Origin: Apostichopus japonicus
Taxonomy: Eukaryota; Echinodermata; Holothuroidea; Aspidochirotida; Stichopodidae
Direction of reading: 5' to 3'
Length of the DNA: 64,000 nt
Assembly: GCF_037975245.1 (NCBI RefSeq)
Contig: NC_092577.1
Span: forward strand, 30,249,898-30,313,897
The position numbers and the translations under genes were made by a program. The stretch's first letter is position 1. The number at the start of each line of letters is the position of its first letter. Under the pieces are notes generated by a model. That model saw only the letters and a program-made list of their open reading frames with translations, was not told the DNA's origin and did not search any database. This document shows positions 50,503-60,900 of this stretch, piece after piece.

Positions 50503-50689
50503 CTTTTCGGAGATGTGAGACATAACGGAACAGTTATAATAGCCAGATCACAGATGAACAGTCTACTGTGTCTCCAAAACCCCAGAAGCCTGGGCTAGGA
50601 ACAGGGGGGGAGGGGGGTATCAGTAGAGAGTAACAGGGAATAATTTACCGTTCAAAGTTTGTATAGCTGTTTTGAAGTCCCCCACCCCT
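50503..50689. repeat. duplicated flank, twin of 59345-59531
   Basis: About 187 bp immediately after the MITE's right end are nearly identical to 59345-59531 (one G-tract length difference noticed). They end at the same CCCCCACCCCT, after which the two loci diverge. Confidence 0.9.
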
Positions 50690-52758
50690 AATTGAGGTCA
50701 ATTCACGACTGCGGCAGGTCGATTACGTAATCACAAAACATTCCTAGCTGTAGCGTGCTGTAATCGGAGTCAATACATCAGATCTTTGAATGGAACATAC
50801 TTCTACTGGTTAAAAACCTTCAACTCGCTCCAGGAAGTCGGATGGCATGTCTGTGATGTCATATGGGTTAAAACATCTTGGAAAGCTTCAACTAAGTAGG
50901 TTAATCATAATCCTACTTGTCCATTTATCCTTGAAAACCAGATATATACATTTGGAAACGTTTGCTAATTAGCTTGCCAAAAGTTATCTCTACTTAGATG
51001 GGCATCAAAATGTATCATATTTGTAGAATTTTACAACTTTGACAAAATATCCCAAAATTTGTCAAATTTGTATCTATCCGATACAAAACGTTATGGGGAT
51101 CGTGGTTTTCCCATAAAGATACAGCAATTTCCAGCAATTTTTCAAACAATACACTTCAGCTACCAGTAAATCCTGTTGTATAAGTATACTTCAGGATGAC
51201 CAGAAACAATTTTTGAAAGTTTTTGATCTCAGGACAGCCAAAGAGTTCCAAGATCGATATGATTCCTTTAGTTCTTGGACTTTACCAGCATGTCTGAGCA
51301 ACTATTAAATAACTGGTCTTCTCTTTTTGAATTATAACTATATTCATGAAATTGTTTTGATATTTTTAATTTCCCCGAAAATTCGTGCTCGCTATAATCA
51401 TCCAATAAAGTTGGATGAAGTGTTGTTTACTTTTCAGATGGATAGCCTGACCCTGAAATCGAGAGCACCGTGAATCGTCCAGAGTGCTCACGTCCATGAC
51501 ACGTCGTCGGCTGAAAAGCGGCGGTCAATGAAACTTTCCTCTCGGGACGTGCCGAGCAAATGCCAGTTTCTCCGATTACTTTATATCTAGGATCAGTAGA
51601 AATGGTAGGCCCTTCATTTGAATACTAAATGGCAATAGATGAATATTTTATTTGCTCTTGTCACGAAAAATTCAATATTTTCTGGCCGAATGATCGAGGT
51701 TGACTAGCCTCAGATTTTACGCCCTGTTAATGTCAAGTCCCAAGTGTGCCTCATCGGACAAGGATTTGCATTCGGGGGCGCACCATTATGTCAGACCGTA
51801 AGTTAACGCTTGAACTAATCTGACACGGTAGAATTACAAAATATTCATCCTTTGCCGGACATCGGATCGCTTAACTATATAATCTAGTCATCAAAATTAG
51901 TGAAAATATAGCATCTTAAAAAATGTAAATTTTACTTTCAAGAGATGACTTTATGATATTTATAAACATGGCTGAAATAAATAAATAAAAAAAAAGTTAA
52001 TAAGATTCTTAAATACAAAAATGTCAACAACAAAAAATAATAATCATAATTTCTTCTATGAACGTAGATTCCTGGTATCGTGATTTGAAGAATTGAGAAA
52101 TGTAGCTATGATAACCATGGTCATATTATGTCACCCCGTCCAAGAGTGTTGAGAGCGACAGGTGAGGGGAATAGCAGGTGCGAGAACGGTCATAGGGGTG
52201 GGGGGAATTGGACCTGCTAATAAGCATGTTTGAAGGTGTTATATATAAACCATAACTCATATCTTCATCCCATACTTCCTGTCCCTTCAGCTTACCCCCG
52301 CCCCTTCTCTCTTCCATATCCAATAACAATGCCAAGGATAAAAATCATCAAAATATATAAAATGCAAAATACGTAACCTGGTCGAAATTCACATCTGCTG
52401 AAATGCTTAAATGATGTCTCGCTCCGATCTATAAATTAGGTTCTTTAAAAACAATTATATATTGATTTGATGCATTTATGTCTTCGATTCTTTTAAGCTT
52501 TAAACAATCTGTTTACAGATTTTCTTTTTTCGTCAGTCAGTATTTCAAAGGCTGCAGACACCTCCCCCTTCCCCCTCCTCCCCCCACCTACAATTAAGTT
52601 AAACATTGGTGCATGTGCTGCATTTACAGGACAATACTTTCGTTATAAAGAAAAGGAGACCACCAAAGAAAATGAGGAGAAGACAAGAAAAGCAGGCGGC
52701 AGAAATTCTTGCATTCTGATTGGACGGGATGGCAACTGGGGACGATGTGGGGTTCATG
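50690..52758. other. no gene seen
   Basis: AT-rich DNA. A TTGTTTACTTTTCAG splice-acceptor-like site at about 51422-51436 is followed by a GC-richer stretch to about 51570, but all three frames there are soon closed, so I do not call an exon. Confidence 0.45.
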
Positions 52759-52836
52759 AAATAATAAAAATAAATGAGACTTACATAGCACCAACTCAGT
52801 AGACAAAAGTCACTGCGCAAGGCGCTTCACAAAGAA
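52759..52836 (-). mobile_element. SINE 3' tail, minus strand
   Basis: Read on the minus strand, GCGCCTTGCGCAGTGACTTT leads to TGGTGCTATGTAAGTCTCAT and an AT-rich ATT-like tail. It matches the + strand segment at 37549-37617. No head was identified upstream. Confidence 0.65.
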
Positions 52837-52839
52837 AGC

Positions 52840-53754
52840 AAAGCAAAAAAATTCCTCTCTTGGTCACAGTACTAAAGCTAGTTCGACTCTCATATTATTT
52901 AAAAACATTCATATATTCATACATCACCACAGACTACAAGCCAACAGTAATGTTCCATGGGGTAGTAATAGTTTTTCACAACGTTTACTTTTCTTTCTAT
53001 TTTGTTCTATTATTTCTTTGTTTTTACACCAAATTCTTTTTAAAAATGACAACATCTGTAACAATGTCTACCTCCTTGAATCATTCACCAGTCAGAAACA
53101 GCCACAAGAGGGCAGCGGCCCGGTGCTTTTACTACTACGTCAACTCCACAGTCTACTGACCTCTGCTGCCATCTTTCAGCCATGTGAATGACAGGTTCAC
53201 ACTTAACCTTTCCCAGCAATGGGTAAATGTTTTACATTTCATTTCCAAACCAAAGTATATTATTTGAAATTGCCAACGAGAAACATGATACTATTTTTTT
53301 TCTTTTTCTTCTTCTTCTTCCCTCGGTTAATATAAAACAGGAGCCTGAGGACATGTTAGGGGTATTTAAACAAAGAATTGCACTTTTGCCAGAATTTTAC
53401 TTGTAAAAACCGATGCAAATTAAACAAACACTTATAAACTTGGTGCCAGAGTGCATACTAATACAGAAGCACAGATCTGTTTTTTAAACTCTTCCGTGAT
53501 ACGTTTCTAAATCCTTGGGATTGACGCAGCCTCTGCTGGGGGGGTAGGGATTGGGGTGGAGAAGGTATGATGGATCAAACATGACTGTATAATCAGGGTT
53601 CAATTATAATATGCGGTATAATTAAACTAAATGCATAAAGACCTGATTTACTGGCTTGCAAAAAACAGGACACACAAGCTAAGTTTTCATTCAGGATTGT
53701 ATTTATTTTTTTTTTTGCTAACATTTGAGAACCATGCCTCCATCATCAGTAAAT
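52840..53754. other. no gene seen
   Basis: AT-rich DNA with a 99-codon frame (52860-53159, +) lacking any motif and a CTT-rich tract at 53297-53322. Confidence 0.5.
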
Positions 53755-53755
53755 A

Positions 53756-53838
53756 CTAGACGGATGGACGGACGGACGGGCGGGCAGGCGGGAGAGCGAG
53801 CGGGCGGGCGGGCGAGCGGGCGGGCTGGTGGATGGGTG
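53756..53838 (+). repeat. (GGAC)n/(GGGC)n tetranucleotide repeat
   Basis: A run of GGAC units grades into GGGC and GAGC units and then GGGTGGAT. It contrasts strongly with the AT-rich surroundings. Confidence 0.9.
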
Positions 53839-53839
53839 G

Positions 53840-54900
53840 ATCTACTGAAAGGGTAACAAAACAAATGTTTTTCTTTCCGACTGCACGTATGTTGGAGGTT
53901 ACAAAAGTTTTCACATTATAGTTACGTGGTGTCCATTTCACCCTCACAGAAATGGAGTATACACCTCAAAGAATGACATATATAGTTGGGATTACTTTCT
54001 TCTACTCTACCACTGTCAAAATCAACTTTGACTGGAAAAACAGGGGCAAAAAGATCATTTTTTATATTAGATATTAGAATATTAGATAATTGGACTAACA
54101 TTAAGAAGAACAACTTCAGGGCTTCAATGGGAAACATGTTAAATTTCTTATCTCATGCAATCACTGTTATGTCTTCTCTAAGTGTGATTAAATAAATTTT
54201 CAAAATAGAATTGTCTGAAATAATATACACTTAGTACAAACTGGGACTCTTACACAGATCTTTTACCCAGATCTCACTTCAATTGCATATTTCCTTGAGG
54301 CTGTTCAAATTCCTAGTCCCAAATATTAGCTTGCTACAAAATTGCTAGACTTACTTTTTCAAAACCACTCCCCTGAGGATGTCGCACTCTTAGTTATTCC
54401 CAGACATGAGGAGTTTTAAATTATCAACAGAGAAATGTCTCTGTGAAGAAAAAACAAAATGCTCAGAAGGTTTGTGGTAAATTTTCCTCGGTTAAGTTTC
54501 AGTATGGGTGACCATTATTTCAATTTCTAGCAATTAATGCTAAAAATTGGTCCCAAATAGGCAGATGCATTTACATCTAGTATTCACGACCCTACCATCC
54601 CCCCCCCCACACCACCCCCCTCCATGAGACTTGTCACTTAACTTGGACAATTTAATCCTTCAAAACGTAAAAACATTGTTTGCATCTATTTTCTACAGTA
54701 TGCTCAAATCATACATGTCAAAGTTACATCATGTACAGTGGGAACTGTCTATGAAAAGCACAGGTAAGATTAATTTATACGTTTTAAATTTAATTATGTA
54801 AAGTACTCATAGGGCAACAGGTTGGTGGTCCCATTAAAAAAAAAAAAAAAACCTGAAAGTACAGAGAGATGATGAAAGGCCTTTCAATGACACCAAATCC
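53840..54900. other. no gene seen
   Basis: AT-rich DNA with a C-rich tract at 54597-54621 and poly-A at 54836-54852. Confidence 0.55.
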
Positions 54901-54909
54901 AGTTTCCCA

Positions 54910-55310
54910 TCCCAAATCTTCCCCCTCTCCCCTCTTCCTCTTCTTGTGCCACCCTCCTGTCTGCAATCTTTCCCCTCCCCCCTCACCCTCTTCCCTCTCC
55001 CCTCCCCCTCTCCCCTCCCTCTCTCCCCTCCCCCTCTCCCCTCCCCTTCTCCCTCTCCCCTCTCCCCTCTTCCTCTTCTTGTGCCACCCTCCTGCCTGCA
55101 ATCTTTCCCCTCACCCTCTTCCCTTTCCCCCCTCTCCACTCTCCCCTCCCCCTCTCCCCTCCCCCTCTCTCCTCCCCCTCTCTCCTCCCCCTCTCCCCTC
55201 CCCCTCTCCCCTCTTCCTCTTCTTATGCCACCCTCCTGCCTACAATCTCTCCCGTCTCCCCTCTGCCTTCTCCGCTCTTCCTCTTCCTGTACCACCCTCC
55301 TCCTATCATG
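54910..55310. repeat. CT-rich minisatellite with long (about 130-145 bp) repeats
   Basis: CTCTTCTTGTGCCACCCTCC and a following TGCAATCTTTCCCC landmark recur at about 54938, 55074 and 55217, with a partial copy at 55279. Between them are many CTCCCCTCCC units. The overlapping frames of 103-163 codons on both strands are products of the low-complexity sequence. Confidence 0.9.
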
Positions 55311-55319
55311 GAGGTAAAA

Positions 55320-56318
55320 ACTGTTTTTACCTCCATGCTCCTATCTACAATTTCACTTAACGTTGATGTTCTCTCCAAGCTTGAACACATGCAGAGCATT
55401 GAATATTAACTACACAGTGTCAGTTTCCAAAATTGCAGAGCCTGACGCAGCTTGCATTCTAAGATACAGATCTGTCCTTTTTAAGATGATCTAAAAGAAC
55501 AATTTTTTTTGCACAATCGGATCACAACTTGACCATGAAAATTCTGCGATATCGACAACAAGCTGAGAGAGCCTCTAGCAGCTAAATCCTAATGCGTACA
55601 ATATTTATGTACAAGAAACAAAAAGAAAATGGATATTTTTTTTGTTTTTTTGTCTTGTCTTGCTGTGAAATGGAATTCCAAAAGGGCACATATTTTGTAC
55701 AGTTAGCGAGGTGCGTAGGTTTATCAACACACACATATATATGATCGTCATTAACACAAGTAGTATTATAATCAGAAGAGTACTTTCCTTATTCACAGAA
55801 TGAAGAGAAACCACCGAATTTGTAAGACTAAATTTGTCATCTAAGGGATGACTTGTATGATATGTTATATAGGCCAAGAAAAAAAAAAGACATTTAGAAA
55901 CCAATTTGAGTGTTAAAATGTCTTATATTAATATTGTTTTCGAGTAAAAAAACAATTATTTATTATTTTATTTATTATATATATATATATATTATATAAT
56001 AAAATTTATTATTTATTTTATAAATAAATGTTTTCAAAATAATGTTTTCCTAACTATTCTGGTTAATGTCAGATAATTTAGCTCTTAAAAATATTTGAAA
56101 TCTTGCTCTGGAAGGCTCCTTTAAGGCTTTTGATGAGTAAAATGTATCAGCTGTGCAGGCCTTTAATAATGTCAATGTTAATCCATTGTTTTATTAATTT
56201 AAATAGAGGATGACTTTAGGCAGAATTATTGTCTTGATTATGTCATAGTCAGACAGGAAAAAAAGACAAATTTGAGAGCTAATTTCAATGTTCTGTAAGT
56301 AGACATTGAACATGGATG

Positions 56319-56320
<2 letters not shown>
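55320..56320. other. no gene seen
   Basis: AT-rich DNA with a TA tract at 55976-55998. Confidence 0.55.
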
Positions 56321-56383
<63 letters not shown>

Positions 56384-56434
56384 TATATATAAATATATAT
56401 ATATATACTGTATATATATATATGTGTGTGTGTG
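56321..56434. repeat. long (TA)n microsatellite ending in (TG)n
   Basis: About 110 bases of TA repeats with a few interruptions, finishing in TGTGTGTGTG. Confidence 0.97.
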
Positions 56435-56810
56435 TTCATCTGTTGAACTCTACTGTATGTCAATGCCCTTGAAAACATAAAAGAGGAATGACTGCTTGGG
56501 GAATATTCAAGCCTCATTCTTTTAACTAGTGCCAACAGTTTTTTTTTTTTTTTCGCTTTTACTATTTTGTGAGACAAGAAAAGTTGCAGTGAAATAAAAA
56601 AAGGAGAATTGAAAGAAAGAAATTATTCCAGAAAGACTTGGATTTCTTTGTTATAATACATGATAAATAATGTTTCTTTGTTACTTCAGTTTTAACTCAA
56701 TATCTTGAGTTATGAGTTTCCTGCAAAGTTATACAGTAAATGAATTTATTTAAAACATAAGCTAATTTACATACTTGTAATTAACCTTTTATGCTGTTGT
56801 ATCAGTTGGA
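56435..56810. other. no gene seen
   Basis: AT-rich DNA with poly-T at 56539-56554. Confidence 0.55.
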
Positions 56811-56813
56811 ATA

Positions 56814-56896
56814 AGACGGACGGACAGGCGGACGGACGGACGGACGGACAGAATAAGGTATTTGTATAGCACACCTTCTGTGAGATAACAGACATG
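56814..56896 (-). mobile_element. (GGAC)n run joined to a SINE-like 3' tail
   Basis: A (GGAC)n repeat at 56814-56850 abuts, on the minus strand, a GTGTGCTATACAAATACCTTATT segment (split at 56852-56874). This resembles SINE tails of the GCGCTATA(C/T)AAAT type, so the tetranucleotide may be the element's expanded tail. This is weaker than the other two tails. Confidence 0.4.
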
Positions 56897-57173
56897 CACA
56901 ATTTGGCCAATGAGAAACAAGTAAATATACAAACAAGACCTTACACATTATAACCTTATTATAAAATTCAATGCTATTAAAAAAGATGTATTGAATCAAT
57001 CAATCTTGTCGGTCTTATAGACTCAAGCAACAGCTGGATTATAACATTTTCATATATCTTATGTTTCCTCGAAAAGTCAAGTACGGCTACTGTCATTTCC
57101 ATCAAACTCTGACAGAATCATCATTAAAAACTAAAAGAACATGAATACTCTGGTACGTATCCAATGGATAATT

Positions 57174-58334
57174 TGCATATACATGGGCGGCAATCATGAG
57201 GGGACGGGGGGACATGTGCCCCCCAATATTTTAGGTGGGGGGATATTGTATCTAATATCCCCCCCCCAATATTTGGTGGCATAGTTTTTTTTGTGGCTAT
57301 AAGAGCATATTTTTTTATGATATCGCTTGTAATTTCAAAATAGAAAATGCTTAGATGCCACTTACAAGGCCTGGGAAGTGCCATTTCCAGCGATCTAGGA
57401 GGCATTTTCAGCCAAAATTTTCTTAAAAATTCAAAATTTTCGCGCCAACTCATGGTGGCGCCACGCTTAGATAGTTTGCCTACAGGCTTCGCCCCTCGAT
57501 CCCTTCGCAAATTCCTCGCTATGCGCCTGTCTAACCGTGTCACAATTTGTTACTAAATATCACCAAAAAACGACAGACTTTCACCGAGAGAAGTGTTTAC
57601 TTATTTTCGAAATGAATAAGCTAGACGGACCATGGACGCAGATCCTGGTGGGGACAGCGGGACGCGTCCCCACCAACTTTTTCAGTGGGGGGGACATGAT
57701 ATACCGTGTCCCCACCAATTTGCCTTGACCAAACACTGCATTGCAAAATTCCCTGTAATGAACTTTGGCGCAGTTTGATCCAGCATTGTGCAAATGACCT
57801 TCAGCAGTTCTCACTTTATTACATTTATCCACAGTTGTTAAATTTTGGAAGGAAATCGCATTTGCGGCAGTCTATAATTGTTTTCTGGGAGAGGACCCAG
57901 ACCCATCATATACAAAAGTCTACTTGGATTATTTGTCCCCTGATTTTTTTCTGCAGACTTCCATGTGTTTCCCCCAACTTAAATTTCTAAGCCATGAGAT
58001 CTCAAATTTAAGGAGGTTTTGGAGCATTATTGGGTCTGGGAAGTGTTTTTTCCGGCGATCTGGGAGGTATATTTGCCCAAAAAATTCTTGTACGCTACGT
58101 ACAAACCAATGGTCGCGCTCCGCTTAGATAGTAACAGAGAACAGATACGCGTCCCCACCATTATCCAAGACTGATCTGCGCCCATGAGACGGACCGCGTC
58201 TGTAATGAAATTTGGTATATATACAAAATATCACGAAACGCGCTAACAAATTTGGGGATGTAACTGCTACGTGCCTGCACCCAAGCAAATGTACCCCCCA
58301 ATATTTGAAACAGATCGCCGCCCCTGTGCATATA
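57174..58334. mobile_element. outer hAT element with perfect 8-bp target duplication
   Basis: The element spans 57182-58326. The left end is CATGGGCGGCAATC; the right end, read inward, is CAGGGGCGGCGATC. TGCATATA flanks both sides exactly (57174-57181 and 58327-58334). The 8-bp duplication and CA-G-rich termini are diagnostic of hAT insertion. Removing the inner insertion leaves about 581 bp, a non-autonomous element without transposase. It carries C/G-rich subterminal blocks (CCCCCCAATATTT). The 139-codon minus-strand frame inside is not a recognisable protein. Confidence 0.9.
57623..58194. mobile_element. inner hAT element nested in the outer one, perfect 8-bp target duplication
   Basis: The element spans 57631-58186 (556 bp). 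It starts CATGGACGCAGATC and its other end, read inward, is CATGGGCGCAGATC. AGACGGAC flanks both sides exactly (57623-57630, 58187-58194). Its interior parallels the outer element's: GCGATCTGGGAGG and GCTTAGATAGT blocks near its right end match GCGATCTAGGAGG and GCTTAGATAGT in the outer copy, in the same orientation. Both are therefore members of one family, and the inner one inserted later. Confidence 0.92.
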
Positions 58335-58940
58335 TATAGCCTACCCTTCCACTCTGACATCTCAAACATGCATTTCTGTCAAACGCTCCAACGATAAACA
58401 CATCCGTTAGAGTAATAATAAGCGTGTTTGCTTATAAATCTCATTCCCTCATCTCCATGGCCTATTAATTAGTATGTGTTCCACGTGTTCCCAAATGTCA
58501 GTTAATTCTTTCAGATGAAACAAGAGGGGCCATACATGTAAATACAACATCTTATAATCATGTTCTCTTACGTCATGTTACGGGGCAAAACCAACAAGTG
58601 ACCGTAGGGAGCGACTCACGTTCGTCGAGAGATAAACATGTGACATTCCGAGACTCCGAATTTGCTTTTCCGCGTAGCCTGCTTGTAAATCTTCCGGAAA
58701 CGATTAATGAGTAAAGTTAATCGTTAATTTATCAATACAATCATATGTAAATGTCAATCAATCAGTTAGTGGGAGATTAATTGAGACAGTGGTTTTGTCT
58801 AATTGGGAGTGAGATAGACTTGCACTTTGATATCTTTGGCCTTAAGCCCCAGAGAAGTTTGTTATAAAGCTGTCTGTGTTAATAGTCGAATAAATCCTGG
58901 TTCTCTATCCTAAACCTACTTATAATTGTCTGCCTCGCTC
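58335..58940. other. no gene seen
   Basis: Mixed AT-rich DNA, with no supported feature. Confidence 0.55.
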
Positions 58941-58943
58941 TGC

Positions 58944-59344
58944 ATACTCCCTACATCGCCGGAAATGACCCTTTCCAACACACTGATCATGGAGTGGCAT
59001 ATAACGTACACTGCATGCCGACTTAAACTTTGGTGTTTATTACTATTTCAGCCACTGCACGTGGCGTATCGTCTAAAAAATAGATCGAAAACCCCGTACA
59101 GTTCTTGGAAATAGTTTCGTACACAAAGGTGCCGATAAATTAAAGACCGCCGTTAGAGCATTTTGTCAGAAAATTACACCAACAAAATGTGACAAATGTC
59201 AATAGGTAGATGAGAGCGCAATAAAAAAGTCAATAATCGCAAATAAGTTAAAAGTGGTAAAGAGCTGAAAAGGGCGCCAGCAGTCCATTCGAGTCCGTCA
59301 GGGGGGCATCCGGCCCCCCTGACTGTATGGACGCTCCGCCACTG
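58944..59344. mobile_element. hAT-like MITE copy C, left end lost, interrupted
   Basis: A 5' fragment (58944-58975, GCCGGAAATGACCCTTTC) is followed by about 175 bp unrelated to the other copies, then the body from GCCGTTAGAGCATTTTGTCA to the right end GCTCCGCCACTG at 59344. It keeps the interior segment that copy B at 50.2 kb has lost. Confidence 0.85.
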
Positions 59345-59531
59345 CTTTTCGGAGATGTGAGACATAACGGAACAGTTATAATAGCCAGATCACAGATGAA
59401 CAGTCTACTGTGTCTCCAAAACCCCAGAAGCCTGGGCTAGGAACAGGGGGGAGGGGGGTATCAGTAGAGAGTAACAGGGAATAATTTACCGTTCAAAGTT
59501 TGTATAGCTGTTTTGAAGTCCCCCACCCCTC
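59345..59531. repeat. duplicated flank, twin of 50503-50689
   Basis: Nearly identical to 50503-50689 and directly joined to the same MITE end, showing that MITE and flank were copied together. Confidence 0.9.
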
Positions 59532-60548
59532 TAAAAAATCCCTCATCTCTATTCTGTCACCACTCCCCCTATACCCCAGTCCCAATACATTCATGCCTTA
59601 ACTTCATGGATTATCAAAACTATCAACTATTGGAAGATACTGTCAACAGTCAAATTCATTCTATTTACATGTTCATATAATTAAGTGTGCTGAGTAATTA
59701 GTTTTCACATCTGCTTGTTTGTTTGTATGTTAGGTAACCCTGATGAGATCTACCACCATCATCCTCAGGTAAATGTTTCTAGTAATTGTAACTGCCTACA
59801 GATATAACATATGACATGTCAAAAAAATGTTCTTTCTCCACCGGTTGTCGCAATTAGTTTGATGAATCCCTTCAAAAATACTAAAATGTAAAGAAAAAAA
59901 AAGAGGGAAAAAATATGTGTATAGTCCTTGATAGCAGAGCTCAACAGACACGCGTACTTGTACAGATGGAATTAAATTCACTAATCCGTTAAAATGTTAT
60001 CAACAGTATGACCTTCCCGATCGGTGAATATGTTTCACTGTCAATATTTCCATCTTGTTTCTTTCGCTTACATTCAATCTTTTGACAAAACAGTTCTGGG
60101 AATTAAGTGAATACGTCTGATTCATAAATTCGTTAATATAATGGCCCTTAGGAAGTGTTTTTATTTGTTTTAAGCAAAATATGTTTTGGATGCCAGAATA
60201 GTTGACAAAATCCATGAAAAGTAATTTTATGACACAAAAGTTTAGTTATTTAAAACTACTTCTGATTAGTTTTACCTGCAGCAGTTTTTTATCCTCTTTT
60301 ATCAGATAACTTCCATTATTTGGTCATCTTATTAAAAGTAAGGCTTTCACGTATTGATCCATTTACTTCTCTGTAGGAAAATTCTGTAGCTGTTTTCATT
60401 TCAGAAGTTACTGCGATATTGTTGGAAGGGATTTACAGTCAAGAGTCCCAAGCAGTTATGGAAAAGCACTTACTTAATACCCAAAAAATAAACAAGAAAA
60501 AACATTAGATTGAACATCTGCAAATGGGAAGAATTCTTATTCATCTTA
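59532..60548. other. no gene seen
   Basis: AT-rich non-coding DNA with only chance frames of 61-71 codons. Confidence 0.55.
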
Positions 60549-60549
60549 A

Positions 60550-60900
60550 TTCTTAAGCCTACAAAACCGTGCAACAAAAACTTGGAACCTTCTAACGAAC
60601 GATTTAAAGAGTAAAAAGTCAGTCACATCCTTTAAGAAGTGGTTTTGTAAGGAAATAATAGCTAGTTACTGACTAAAACTAAATTATACCTGTATGTAAT
60701 TACTATATATATATATATATTGAACATTTAATTTGTACTTATATTTATGTATATGTATTTATACACATATATATAAATTTTTCTTTTCTTTTCTTTTCTT
60801 ACTTCAGGGAGTCTTCCACATTGTTAAGCTTTTAAGCTTTATGGAAGACGTCCCTCCACTTTGTACTTTTGTGGCAAAACAAATAAATAAATCATAGAAA
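60550..60900 (+). pseudogene. LINE-type reverse-transcriptase tail and 3' UTR
   Basis: 60550-60672 reads, up to a TGA, a TWNLLTNDLKSKKSVTSF-KKWF pattern. This is the W-N-x-L-P-x-x-[IL]-x-x-x-x-S-V-x-S-F-K-K tail seen at the C-terminus of CR1/L2-like and related reverse transcriptases. It is followed by an AT-rich untranslated region with (TA)n at 60702-60722 and (TTTTC)n at about 60780-60800. A hairpin follows (GTCTTCCA at 60811-60818 pairs with TGGAAGAC at 60842-60849, with AAGCTT repeats in the loop), then an AAACAAATAAATAAAT 3' end. The motif plus tail supports a 5'-truncated retroposon; the clade is uncertain. Confidence 0.45.

Noticed and set aside
51422-51600. Exon after a TTTTCAG acceptor-like site
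   Set aside because: All frames close within a few codons to tens of codons and no donor-exon structure is evident.
54834-55360. Frames of 103-163 codons rich in Pro/Ser/Leu or Arg/Gly/Glu
   Set aside because: Low-complexity CT-rich repeat read in several frames on both strands.
56194-56577. 127-codon Tyr/Ile-rich frame
   Set aside because: It is created by the (TA)n microsatellite.
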